This document shows positions 45,601 to 56,919 of a stretch of 64,000 nucleotides of DNA, piece by piece. Below the pieces are notes generated by a model. That model did not search any database and was not told the origin of the DNA. It saw only the letters and a list, made by a program, of their open reading frames with translations. A program made the position numbers and the translations under genes. The stretch's first letter is position 1, and every line of letters begins with the position of its first letter. This stretch comes from Opisthocomus hoazin (lineage: Eukaryota > Chordata > Aves > Opisthocomiformes > Opisthocomidae). The stretch spans positions 24,965,537-25,029,536 of the forward strand of contig NC_134428.1 in the NCBI RefSeq assembly GCF_030867145.1. Reading direction: 5' to 3'.

Positions 45601-47145
45601 GTGCTGGGCTGCGGGGAGGCTTGCGGGGCTGTGGGGGCTGCTCGGGGCAGTGGGGAGGACGCCCAGGGCTTCAGGGAAGATACTTAGGGCCATGGAGAAG
45701 ATACTGGGGGCTGCACAGGGGTCCAGGGGGAGGTTGCTTGGGCCGCGAGGAGGACGCTGAAGGTTGCAAGGAGGGTGCTGGAGGTTGGGAGGGATGCGAG
45801 GGGCTGCGAGGGGGTGCGAGGGGTTGGGAAAGGGGGTGCTCGGGCCGGGGGGGGCAAGCTTGGGGTGGCAAAAGGGATGCGAGGGGCTGCGAGGGGTTGG
45901 GAAAGGGGGTGCTCGGGCCAGGGGGGGCATGCTTGGGGTAGCAAAAGGGATGCGAGGGGCTGTGAGGGGGTGCTTGGAGTGGCAAAAGGGATGCTCAGGG
46001 CTGCGAGGGGGTGTTTGGAGCTGCGAAGGGGATGCAAGGGGGTGCAAGGGGATGCGAGGGGGTGCGAGGGGTGGCAGGGTGGATGCTCAGGGCTGTGATG
46101 GGGATGCTCGGGGCTGCAAGGGAGATGCTCGGGGTAGCAAAGGGGATGCTTGGGGCTGCAAAAGGGATGCTTGAGGCAGCGGGGTGGAATGCGAGGGGCT
46201 GCGAGGGGATGCGAGGGGTGGCAAAGGGGGTGCTCGGGGCTGTGAAGGGGATGCTTGGGGTGGATGCTTAGGGCTGCGAGGGGCTGCGAGGGGGTGTTTG
46301 GAGCTGCGAAGGGGATGCAAGGGGGTGCAAGGGGGTGCAAGGGCATGTGAGGGGATGCGAGGGGTGGCAGGGTGGATGCTCAGGGCTGTGATGGGGATGC
46401 TCGGGGCTGCAAGGGAGATGCTCGGGGTAGCAAAGGGGATGCTCGGGGCTGCAAAAGGGATGCTTGAGGCAGCGGGGTGGATGCGAGGGGCTGCGAGGGG
46501 CTGCGAGGGGCTGCAAGGGGCTGCGAGGGGGTGCTTGGGGCTGCGAGGGGCTGCTTGGGGTGGCAAAGGAGATGATCGGGGCGGCAAAAGGTGTGCTCAG
46601 GGCTGCGAGGGGATGCTCAGGGCGGCAATGGGGATGCTCGGGGCGGTGGGAAGGATGCTCAGGGATGAGAGGAGATGCTCGGGGTGGCAAAGGGGATGCG
46701 AGGGGCTGCGAGGGGATGTGAGGGGCTGAAAGGGGGTGCTCGGGGTGGCAAAGGGGATGCTCAGGACGGCAGGGTGGATGCTTAGGGCTGCGAGGGGCTG
46801 CTTGGGGCTGCGAGGGGTTGCTCAGGGATGCGAGGAGATGCTTGGGGCTGCGAAGGGGATGCTCAGGGCTGTGAAGGGGATGCTCTGGGTGACAAAGAGG
46901 ATGCTCAGGGCTGTGAGGGGGTGCTCGGGGCTGCAAAGGGGGTGTTCAGGGCTGCGACGGGGTGCTTGGTGCTGTGAAGGGGATGCTCGGGGTGGCGGGG
47001 AGGATGCTCAGGGCTGCGAGGGGATGCTCAGGGCTGTGAAGGGGATGCTCGGGGCGGCAGGGTGGACGCTCGGGGTGGCAAAGGGGGTGCTCAGGGCTGT
47101 GAGGAGATGCTCGGGGTGGCAAAGGGGATGCTCCGGGCGGCAGGG
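45600..47145. repeat. 21-bp G-rich minisatellite upstream of NPW
   Basis: The basic unit is about 21 bp (for example ggggatgctcggggtggcaaa and ggctgcgaaggggatgctcag); drift in spacing shows as long open 7-residue repeats in all frames. A larger block at about 46011-46190 is repeated at 46294-46475, offset by 283-292 bp. Nearly all G is on the plus strand. Confidence 0.93.
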
Positions 47146-47149
47146 AGGA

Positions 47150-47265
47150 TGCCGGCGTCCCGGGGGGAGGTTGCGGGGGGCCGGCGGGTGGGAGGCGCGG
47201 GGGGCCGGGGCTGGCGGCGGGATGGCGGGGGGGGGGGTGAGGGGGGGGGCTTGCCGGGGCGGAGC
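47150..47265 (+). promoter_or_regulatory. NPW: G-run cluster upstream of the NPW TATA box
   Basis: Several runs of four to eleven G occur within about 110 bp, ending ~25 bp before the TATA box. It could fold as a G-quadruplex or promote an R-loop; both are inferences. Confidence 0.4.
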
Positions 47266-47290
47266 CGCGGGGTGCCCCTCCCGACGGCCG

Positions 47291-47296
47291 TATAAA
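47291..47296 (+). promoter_or_regulatory. NPW: NPW TATA box
   Basis: TATAAA in ggccgtataaaccggcgggg, 50 bp before the ATG. Transcription would start near 47320, giving a 5' leader of about 20 nt. Confidence 0.75.
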
Positions 47297-47340
47297 CCGG
47301 CGGGGCAGCCGGGGCCGGGGGCGCAGCCCTGCCCGGCGCC

Positions 47341-47682
47341 ATGGCGAGGGGGCAGCTGTCGGGGGGGGCCTGGGGGGCCCTGGTGCTGCTGGGGCTGATG
47401 CTGCCGGCGGGCGCCTGGTACAAGCACGTCGCCAGCCCCCGGTACCACACGGTGGGGCGAGCCGCGGGGCTGCTGATGGGGGTCCGCCGCTCCCCCTACC
47501 TCTGGCGCCGGGAGCTGCCGGCCGAGCCCCCCCCGCCCCCCGCCGGCCAGAGCCCCCCGCCCGCCCCGCAGCCGCCCGACCCCGGCCGCCTCCTCCCGCG
47601 CCTGCTCCGGCGGGGCTGGGGCTGGGCCGGTCCCCCCCCGGCCCCCGCCCGGCCCCCGCCCGGCCCCGCGCCCCGCAGGTAA
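47341..47682 (+). CDS. NPW: NPW, neuropeptide W precursor
   Basis: Neuropeptide W is a secreted ligand of NPBWR-type G-protein-coupled receptors acting in feeding and stress circuits. The 113-codon frame has a signal peptide at about residues 1-25 (hydrophobic [12 protein letters not shown]). The mature peptide then starts [17 protein letters not shown] at 49-50 would release a 23-residue form ending in Val48 (Leu in mammals). RR at 56-57 would release the 30-residue form ending SPYLW. The rest (58-113) is Pro-rich and unlike the human C-terminal part. The frame stops at TAA 47680-47682 inside ccccgcaggtaacc. That could also be a splice donor (CAG|GTAACC), in which case this is only exon 1. 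Identity as NPW is very firm; the 3' boundary is not. Confidence 0.92.
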   Translation: MARGQLSGGAWGALVLLGLMLPAGAWYKHVASPRYHTVGRAAGLLMGVRRSPYLWRRELPAEPPPPPAGQSPPPAPQPPDPGRLLPRLLRRGWGWAGPPPAPARPPPGPAPRR

Positions 47683-47779
47683 CCGACCCCGACGGGGCGG
47701 ACCCGGGGGGGTGGGGGGTGCGAGGGTCGGGGTGCGGGAGCCGCGCTGCGGGATGGCTGCGGCACCTCGGGGAGGGGGT

Positions 47780-49170
47780 GTCACCGGGGGGAGGGGGTGC
47801 ACGGAGACCTGGAGGGTCTCACCGGGTAACGGGGGGTGCACGGAGACCTGGAGGGGTCTCACCGGGTAATGGGGGGTGCACGGAGACCTGGGGGGTCTCA
47901 CCGGGTAACGGGGGGTGCACGGAGACCTGGAGGGGTCTCACCAGGTAACAGGGGGTGCACGGAGACCTGGGGGGGTCTCACCGGGTAACGGGGGGTGCAC
48001 AGAGACCTGGGGGGTCTCACTGGGTAACGGGGGGTGCACAGAGACCTGGGGGGGTCTCACCGGGTAACGGGGGGTGCACGGAGACTTGAAGGGGCTTCAC
48101 CAGGTAACAGGGGTGCACGGAGACCTGAGGGGGTCACCGGGGGACGGGGGGTGCAGGGAGCCTTGAAGGGGCTTCACCAAGTAACGTGGGGGGGTTCACC
48201 AGGTAACAGGGGGTGCACGAAGCCTTGGGGGGCTTCATCAGGTGATGGGGGGGTGCACGGAAACCTGGGGGGGCCTCACCAAGTAACAGGGGGTGCACAG
48301 AGACCTGGGGGGGCTTCATCAAGTAACGGGGGGTGCAGGGAGCCTTGAAGGGGCTTCACCAGGTAATGGGGGGTGCACGGAGACCTGGAGGGTTCTCAGC
48401 AGGTAATGGGGGATGTACAGAGCCATGGGGGGGTTCACCAGGTAACGGGGGTGCACAGAGCCTTGAAGGGGGTTCACCAGGTAACGGGGTTGCACGGAGC
48501 CTTAGGGGGGGTCTCACCAGGGAACAGGGAGGTGCACGGAGCCCTGGAGGGGGTTCACCAGGTAACAGGGGATGTACAGAGCCTTGAGGGAGTTCCCCAG
48601 GTAATGGGGGGTGCACAGAGGCTTAGAGGGGTCTCACCAAGTAGCAGAGGGGTGCACGGAGCCCTGGAGAGGGGTTTCACCAGGTAATGAGGGGTGCATG
48701 GAGGCTTAGGGGGGTCTCACCAGGTAACAGGGGATGTACAGAGCCCTGGAGGGGTTTCACCAGGTAACGAGGGGGTGCACGGAGCCTTGGGGGGCTCTCA
48801 CCAGGTAATGGGGGGTGCACGGAGCCCTGGAGGGGTTTCACCAGGTAATGAGGGGGTGCACGGAGCCTTGGGGAGCTCTCACCAGGTGATGGGGGGTGCA
48901 CGGAGCCCTGGAGGGGTTTCACCAGGTAACGGGGGGTGCAGGGAGCCTTGGGGGAGCTTCATCAGATGATGGAGGGTGCATGGAGCCGTGGAGGGGGTTC
49001 ACCAGCTGATGGGGGGTGCACGGAGCCCTGGAGGGGTTTCATCAGGTAACAGGAGGTGCACAGAGCCTTGGGGGAGCTTCATCAGGTGATGGAGGGTGCA
49101 GGAGCCATGGAGGGGGTTCACCAGGTAATGGGGGGTGCATGGAGCCGTGGAGGGGGTTCACCAGGCGACG
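47780..49170. repeat. ~41-45-bp minisatellite downstream of NPW
   Basis: More than 30 units of the type gtgcacggagacctggaggg … tctcaccgggtaac … with drift toward gagccttgg / ttcaccaggtaac. Most units carry an (A/G)GGTAA splice-donor-like core. The array starts about 100 bp after the NPW frame. Confidence 0.95.
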
Positions 49171-50061
49171 GTGACGGCACGCGTTCAGTCTCTGCCGCAT
49201 TTTTGAACTTGAACCGTGAGGTTTGTTGCACCCAGCCGGGCGGGACGTGGGGAGGGGGCTCTCGTTCCTCCTCCCCAGGGGCCGTGTCTGGAGGAGCTGC
49301 GCTCTGGCTTTGGGGCAGAAAAAGGTGCCGGATGATTTCTGTGCCCCGATGATTTCGGTGCATCACAAACCCGCGCCCTGCGGGACCAAGCTGCCAGTGC
49401 CGGGAGCGGTGTCGGTGGGCTGGCGGTGCTCCCGGTGTGGCCCCTCGGTGGGACCCCTCTCCCTGCCCACTCGGGGCTCGGCCAGGCTGCGTGGGATCGG
49501 CTCAGCACTGGTTCCAGCCGTTAAATCTCTTTCCACTTCTGTAAAGCTGGAGCCAACATCCAGCTGAAATCCACGGAGGTTTTTCGCTGTTGGATCAGCC
49601 CCTGAACCACGTGGCTGTATTCCTCCCCCGTTCTATTTTCTGGAGGAAATCTGGGATTAGTGTCTTCTTGGGAAAGCCCAGGCAGGTCAGCTCAGCCTTG
49701 CGCTACGTCCCGCGGCGTGGCTGTGCGTGGGCAGAGCCGTCCCGGGTACCGCGGTCGTGGCTGCGGACCTGCGTGCGTGCGGGCATCCCTCTGATTCCAC
49801 GGCGGAGTTTCCACGGGAGCCTCGCGGGCTGGTCCGAGCCCGGGGCCTGGCTGCCTGCGCGGGGTCTGAGCTGCGGCGGAAAAGGGGTCTGCGGTCACCA
49901 CAGGTCGGAGCTGAGCACATGTCACGACTATCGCGAGCGCGGCGGCGGTTGAAGCGCTGTACGGAGGGGGAACGCGGTCCCGTGTGGGGAGGGAGGTGGT
50001 GGCAGGGCTCGGGTGCGCAGCCAGACGCTCCGGCATAACCCGGCCCCTGGTCTGCTTTCAG

Positions 50062-50331
50062 CTTCTCCCGCTCGAAGACGTGGCTGTGAGCCGGCGAAGC
50101 GGCACGGCAGCGACGCTGCGAGCGCCGGAGGAGCACTGGCTGCCCGAGCTGGCAACCGTCCACCCCGGCTGGCGAGGAGGAGCCTCACCGGCGGATCTCT
50201 GACCTCTCGGAAACCACACAGACAGTTGCATTCCAAAAAACCTGATTTTTTCATGGCCGCTGTCCAGGCGCGGTGGTAAATTCATCTTGTTTTCAGGTCA
50301 ACCTAGTGCTATGAACTTGGGGAGAAATAAA
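50062..50331 (+). other. Possible NPW second exon with poly(A) signal
   Basis: A good acceptor, ctggtctgctttcag, ends at 50061, and AATAAA follows at 50326-50331 in a T-rich context; no AATAAA was noticed between the NPW frame and this point. Joined to a donor at 47679, the frame would add about nine residues before a TGA. I cannot match it to the human NPW C-terminus, so it may instead be pure 3'UTR or chance. Confidence 0.25.
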
Positions 50332-51542
50332 CGGGGAAGATATTTATTTTTGTTTATTTTTTTTAGATTTCTGCACTGGCTTGTTTGCAATATGATACAA
50401 ACATGCACTGTTTGCTTCCTAGGAACCTGCCCTCATTAAAATGAGAATCGATCAAAGGAAACCTTGGCGTCACTGCGCCGTGCTTTATTTTTTTTAAAAA
50501 AAGCAGAACCTGGTACGGCTCTGCACGGGGCAGGCGCTTCGGCAGCCGGGTCACTCCCAGATTTTTCTGACATGATTTAAGTGCTTGACACGGTTCCTTC
50601 TGCAGCTTCACAGTAAATCTCTGTTACTGCCTGTCGGGGAGGTACTGCCAGGCGAAGTGTCAATTAAGATGACAAAGTTAGAAATCTTTCCTGGACTGGG
50701 CTGAACAAAAGCTCTGCGAGTCGGCACTGCTGTAGTCGTTTATTTGTCTGCTTAGAGCTTAATTCTATCTATGTCTCTGCTGATGAAAATAAATGTTATT
50801 CCCCATTAAACCAGGGAGAAGCCTCGGGGCTGGGCGGGAGGAGGGACCTGGGCTCCAGAGGAAAGCGAGATCTGGGGGCCGAGTCCGGCTCCCGTGAATC
50901 GCTGAGCTCGCACCCGCCAGCGCTGGCGGATTTTGCAGGAAATCTGGCAAAAAAAGCGCTGTTTCCACCCCTCTCGTGTGAAGCGCCTGCTCCTGCCAAG
51001 CCCCTGGAGCCGACCGTGGAGCGGGGACAGCAGGGTTTGCGCTGCCTGTGGTTCGGACCCGCAGGGGATAAAACCCCTCGTGGTGCTTGTCGGGGGAGCT
51101 GGGCGCACGCCGAGCCCTGCCCGCCGCGCTGCCCGGGCACCCGGGGCTGCCAGCACCCCTCGCCGGCTCTCGGGGAGGGTGTTGGGTGCCGTAACACGCG
51201 GAGGATCCTCCTCTCTCAGTTGATTCCCAACCGGTTTCTCCTCTGCGTCCACTCTCCCTTCCCCCCGCCATGATTTTCCAATTTCTGCTCTTCGTTAGCG
51301 CGGCGCCGTGCGCGGATGTGATTGCCAGTAACGCCGTCAGGGAGCTGCACTGGAGACGGGCCGTGCCCGTGGGTGCCAGTCCGCCCGCGGAGCGGCTGCC
51401 CGGGCAGACTGCCCTTCTCGATGGAGGCAAGTGATGAAAAAATGTCATCTGTCAGGAGGAAACTGGGACGGGCTGATGACTGGGGCAAAACCAGCGAGAC
51501 GCCCAGTCCAACCACAAGCCCTTCACTGCTCGCCTGGTAAAA
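50332..51542. other. Intergenic: nothing coding recognised
   Basis: AT-rich at 50332-50480 and 50640-50810, then GC-rich. No gene or known repeat seen. Confidence 0.55.
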
Positions 51543-51982
51543 CAGAATCACAGAATCCCAGGATCCCAGCATGGCAGGGGTTGGCAGGGCCCTCTGTGGG
51601 TCACCCAGCCCAACCCCCTGCCCAAGCAGGGTCACCCACAGCAGGCTGCACAGCACCGCGTCCAGGCAGGTCTGGAATATCTCCAGAGAAGGAGACTCCA
51701 CAGCCTCCCTGGGCAGCCTGGGCCAGGGCTCCGTCACCCTCAGAGGGAAGAAGTTCTTCCTCGGGTTCAGCTGGAGCTTCCTCTGCTTCAGTTTGTGCCC
51801 GTTGCCCCTTGTCCTGTCGCTGGGCACCACTGGAAAGAGTCTGGCCCCGTCCTCCTGACCCCCACCCTGCAGATATTTAGAGGCATTTCTAAGGTCCCCT
51901 CGCAGCCTTCTCTTCTCCAGGCTGAACAAGCCCAGCTCCCTCAGCCTCTCCTCGGAGGAGAGATGCTCCAGCCCCTCTCCAC
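51543..51982 (-). mobile_element. CR1 LINE 3' fragment (minus)
   Basis: It begins agaatcacagaatcccagga and runs through the reversed RT tail to gagatgctccagcccctctc. The RT C-terminal frame is open (about 51929 down to 51540) and continues beyond the terminal octamers, which have mutated. Confidence 0.94.
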
Positions 51983-53643
51983 CGGGGCTGTAAAATGATT
52001 TTCCCTGTGCTCCCAGCTCTTGGGAGAGGTCTGCACCTTCCCAGGGCTCAACAAGCCCAATAAAGTGGAGGAAAGCTTAAGAAGGCATTTAATTACCCCT
52101 CCCGCCTCGGGACAGGACCCAGCCATCCCTGGTGGACATTAACCTAATTCCTTCTAAGAGACTGGCCCCAGGGGAGACCCTGCGCTCCCCGTGTCTGCCT
52201 CCCGTCCCCTCGCTCCGGGGGGCTGTGTGCCCGCACCACGAGGACCCCCCGATCTGGCCCCGAGACAAAATGCAGCCTCCAGGATTCTTGGGGAGGATGC
52301 TGGGTCCCTGCCCACCACGGGCTGGGTTTGTGGCTGGGAGCAAAGTGTGGGGGTGAAAGCTTTAGGGGGGACCATGGACAGGCCCAGGGCTGCAGCAGCA
52401 CATCGGCTCCTGGCCCCGTGCAGGGTCCCGGTGCCCGCTGACCCCCGCGCACCAGCTTTGTGGGGGTAACAGCAGCCGAGGAGAGCGATTCCAGGCACCG
52501 CTGCGGGCTTTGGGAGATGTGGGGGGCTCAGAAACCCCCAGGAGATGGTGGGACACGTCACCCCTTCCCTCCCACCACGTTCCCCCAGGTCGCTGAGGCT
52601 GTGGGGCGGTGGGCAGGGTGCGGGGGGTGCTGGGAGCGCGGTGGCACCCGGGTGGCTTTGCCGTGCCGTCTCGTGGCCACGCCGATGCCAGGGCCTGGGG
52701 AGGGCTGGGGATCTGCAAGAGGGGTAAGGATGAGCCACCCCGTCCCCATCCCTGCGCCCTCGCAGAGTGGGGAGCTGCCCCCATGGGTGCCCCTCTGTCT
52801 GCACCCCACCCCAGCCAAGAGCACAGGCCCGGGGGGGGATGGAAGCTCCGGACTAGAGCCTGTCCTGCCGCTCCACGTCTGGGTTAGGGCAGCCCCACGA
52901 CGGGGCTGCCCCCGGCCTCCTCGTCCCCTTGCAGCACACGTGGGGTTTGGACCTGGGTCCATCCCCTGCTCCAGGTCCATCCCCAAAGAGCCATCTGGGA
53001 GCTCCGCAGATCCAGCACCGCCGGCCGGAGCCGGGGCCGGCTGACGCAGCGAGGGTTTCCCGGACGGGCTGCACCGTCACCCAGCCCACCCATGCCAGCG
53101 GACGCGTTTGGTTCCAGTCCACGAGGCGGGCGAACCCCAGGGGCTGTGGCGGGCAGGAAGATGTCCCACCCCAACGTGGCCCGAGCCAGGGGCAGCTCCC
53201 TTTCCTTCCCGGCTCCCCGGCCTCTCCCCAGGGACCAGCAGCATCCACCGAGGTGGCCGGGCACGCCGGGGCTGGGGGCTTTGGGGAGGGCAGTGTCTGG
53301 GACAGGAACCGGCAGCCCCGGGGGAGCTGGTGTGAGCTCACGCCAGGGCTGGCCCGTGCACACTCACAATGGCTGCAGGGAGGAAGAAAACTCCCCAAGG
53401 AATTTCCTCCGTCGTCAGCTCTGCCCAGAAGCTGTTCCTCGCCCCGCCGGGATGCAGGCGGCCGGGACCGAGCTGGGCCGGGGCTGAGCCCCTCTCCAGC
53501 AGGTGCTGGGTGCGGTGGTGGCTGGGGACAGCAAGTCCTTGGGCAGAGCTGGGCACCCCGGATGGTCCCTGTGGTGGCACCGAATGTCCCCGCGGGGAGC
53601 CCCAGGCTGCGGGACCCAGAGCTGAGTGGGGGTCTGCCAGGGG
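51983..53643. other. Intergenic: nothing coding recognised
   Basis: GC-rich sequence. No gene family recognised in any frame. Confidence 0.5.
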
Positions 53644-54059
53644 TCCCATCCCATCCCATCCCATCCCATCCCATCCCATCCCATCCCATCCCATCCCATC
53701 CCATCCCATCCCATCCTGTCCCATCCCATCCCGTCCCACCCTGTCCCATCCCATCCCATCCCATCCCATCCCATCCCATCCCATCCCATCCCATCCCATC
53801 CTATCCCATCCCATCCCATCCATCCCATCCTACCCTGTCCCATCCCACCCCATCCCATCCCATCCCATCCCATCCCATCCTACCCTGTCCCATCCCATCC
53901 CATCCATCCCATCCTACCCTGTCCCATCCCATCCCATCCCATCCCATCCCATCCCATCCCATCCCATCCCATCCCATCCCATCCATCCCATCCCATCCTA
54001 CCCTGTCCCATCCCATCCCATCCCACCCATCCCATCCCATCCCGTCCTGTCCTGTCCTG
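53644..54059. repeat. (CCCAT)n pentanucleotide satellite
   Basis: About 80 units of CCCAT over ~416 bp, with interspersed cctgtc, ccaccc and single-base deletions (catccatccc). All frames stay open and give artificial HPIPS repeats. Confidence 0.97.
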
Positions 54060-56915
54060 CCGGGCTGTCCACATCACGCTGACGCCAGGGGAATTGACTG
54101 AGGCTGGAGATACGGGGCAGGAGCTGCGGGGAGCAGGAGGTAACGGCATCGCTGTGCCTGCCGCTTTGCCTATTCCCAAGCTGTCCCGAGCCCCGATAAG
54201 GTGACAGCGGCTTGGAGACGCGGGCAGAGATCTCCCCGGCAGCAGCCCGGGGCTGTTCCCGTGTTGACTGTACGCAGGGCTGTGTTTGGGGAGCGCCCGC
54301 GCTGCCTCGTCGGGGCAGCTCACCTGCACGGGCACGTGCTGCCCGGAGCGGAGGTGACCCATGGCAGCATGGCCCTGCCCGCGCTGCCCGGCTCTGCCCG
54401 CTCCGTGGGCATCTCCCCTGGGGACGGGCACGCACGCTGCTGGTGCAGCAGAGATCGAATGGCCTCTCGGGGTCCCCTCCAGCCCCCCTTCACCCCCTCC
54501 TGGGTGATGAGACGCTGGGCTACGGGCACCTTCCCAGGCCTGAGCATTTCCCTGGTCTTCTTTTCGGGTGGATATTCCTTCCAAAGTCTGCAGGAGAGAG
54601 CAAAACCCGGCCGCAGCCCCATCGGGCAGCAGAAGGAAGCCGTCCTCTCCCAGCCCGGCCATGCAGCTCTGCAAGAAGCAGCCCCGTCATCAAACCGCGC
54701 TCCCCGAAGCCCATCAAGAGCTGGCACCACCTCAGGGGCCAGCGAAGGTCCCCGGGGATGTCCTAGCCCTTCTGCTCATGCCAAGAAGACGTTGCAGGAA
54801 CGATCCTAGCCCTTTCCCGTGGGTGCTGGGGTGGCATCCAGGGCTGGACATGCCAGCAGAAGAGCTGATGCCTCCAAAACCCTCAGCCTGGGCCACAACT
54901 TTCTCGGCATATGAGGAGTAAATCCAGGCACAGCATCTCCATCCACCTCCAGTTCTGCAAGAACCTCTCGAGGTGCTTCTGCTGCTCCCCGCTCAGGCCA
55001 CCACCATATCGCAGGGCTCGGGTCCAGCTCCCACATCTGACGGCGTGGGGCCATGGCTGCTTCTCCTTCGCTTACGTCCACGTCCTCGCTGTGGCAGGCA
55101 TGGTGGCACGCCGGCGCGGCAGAATCCTACCCGCCAGCTTGTGCAAGAGGGCTCTCCCTACTCTCAGCAACGTAACTGAACTTTCTGGACTTTCACAAGC
55201 CACAAAGCATATAATTAATCCTCCTAATGATCAGTTCTCCTTCTATTCCCATAAATCTAACCTGGAAAATGTTTACAGCTCAATAGTGCCACACACAGAG
55301 GCTTAGAGAAAATGAGACGATGATTTTTATGAGCTCTCCTCTCATTCCCAGTTCCTCCAGCAGCACAAATAAATCATCGGCCACTCCCCGCTCCGCAAGA
55401 GCTGCTGCTCCCCGAGAGCGGCCGAGACCCAGCATCCCCACTCTGAGTGATGGCAAAACGAGGGTGGAACGAGGACAGCCGCGTCCATGCCAGGCAGAAA
55501 GCCCAGGACTTCATTTATTAATAGCCAGAGCTAATCACTGTGGTAGCAGCGGCTTGCTGCTGCTCCCAGCGTGGACCATCAAACACCGCTGCCCACCAGG
55601 GTACGTCCCCGAGCGCGGGCAGAGGACCTGGGTCTTCCTCCACACCCACGCAGAAGGTGCCACAGGCGGCCGAGGTCTCCTGGGATGTGGAGCCTGGCTG
55701 CAACCAGCCCAGTGAGCTCCAGCTCCTGGGTGGAAAGCTGGGTGTGGAGCAGGGGTGGATGAACCCTGGCCAGAGCATGCTGATGGGGAGGAGGAGGCTG
55801 CACGGGAGGAAGAGCATCTCCCTGCTGGCAGCTCCCACGGCTGAGATGGAAACCGGTGCCTCACGGCAGGCGAAGGGAGGGGTGTCCGGCAGCGCCCAGC
55901 CTTTCCTCGCCCTCCCATCCCCAAGCGGGACGAGCACAGGGGAGCGACCGGCGTCCCAGGGGAGGCTTGGGGAAAGGGGGGAAGCTGCAGGGTCTGCCCA
56001 AAGCCAGCAAGCGCAAGGTGGAGCCACCAGCGAGACACGGGGCTCCTGGTGTCTGGGACCTGTGTGTCCTCCTTGGCAGGAGACAGCCCAAAGGCACCCG
56101 CGAAACCTCCCGCTTCTTCGGAAGCACCGGCACAACCCAGCGACTCCATCACCAGCCTCGGCAAACCATCCTCCTCCTCCTCGCAGAGCCCCTCGCGCTG
56201 ACCTTCTGCCGCCTTCGAACCAAGCCCGGCTGACCAGGCTCTGGCTGCCAGCCGAGGTTTTGGCAGTTTCTGAAGGAAGCTGGACCTTGGGGGCTCCCAA
56301 GCCCCCCCCTCCAGCGTGCCAGGGAGCCGGCCGGCCGAGCCTGGGTTCTGCGGTTGTGAAACGTGTGACAGCACCTGCGTTTGGCGTCAGTGATGCAACA
56401 GGACCAGGGCTGAAGCAAACAGGGTTCGGGACTCAGGTGTGACTCCCTGCCGCTGCTCGGCCAAGCGCAGCGAAGGAATTTGAAGAAGATGTCAGACAAG
56501 AAGAGCTTCAGACCCCTCCAAGCCAGTCAGCACACAGAGCCCGCGAACCTCCTCGGCCTCCGGGCCGGCCCAGCGCGGACTTCAGTGTCTGCCCAAATCA
56601 AACCACGCAGAAACCGAAACGGAAAAACCTCGCCCGCGCAGTATCTGCTGGATCTCATCACGGCTCTGTTACACCGCGGAGCGCAGCAGCCCTCTCCTGC
56701 TCTGTTCTTTTTCCCCGCCACGAGCCACCGACGGGAAATGGCAGCACGGCCCTGGGGACTGCGGGGCTTCGTGCCGCGCGAGGACGCACCGTTGCACGAC
56801 GCCTTTTCAAGTTCTTCCCGGCTCCTTCGCACGAAGCTTCACCCTTCCCCATCAGCCGCAGTGAGAAAAACCACAGCATTTCTCCCTGAACCGCGTCCGT
56901 GCCGAAGCGTGCACC
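54060..56915. other. Intergenic: nothing coding recognised
   Basis: GC-rich, with an AT-richer patch at about 55180-55380. Long ORFs here look like GC-bias artefacts. Confidence 0.5.
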
Positions 56916-56919
56916 GAGC

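Noticed and set aside
45532-47398. Overlapping ORFs of 100-220 codons around the NPW upstream array
   Set aside because: The 21-bp period (seven codons) leaves all frames open; no family match.
52929-54101. 390-codon ORF ending in HPIPS repeats
   Set aside because: The second half is the (CCCAT)n satellite, open in all frames; the first half has no recognisable domain.
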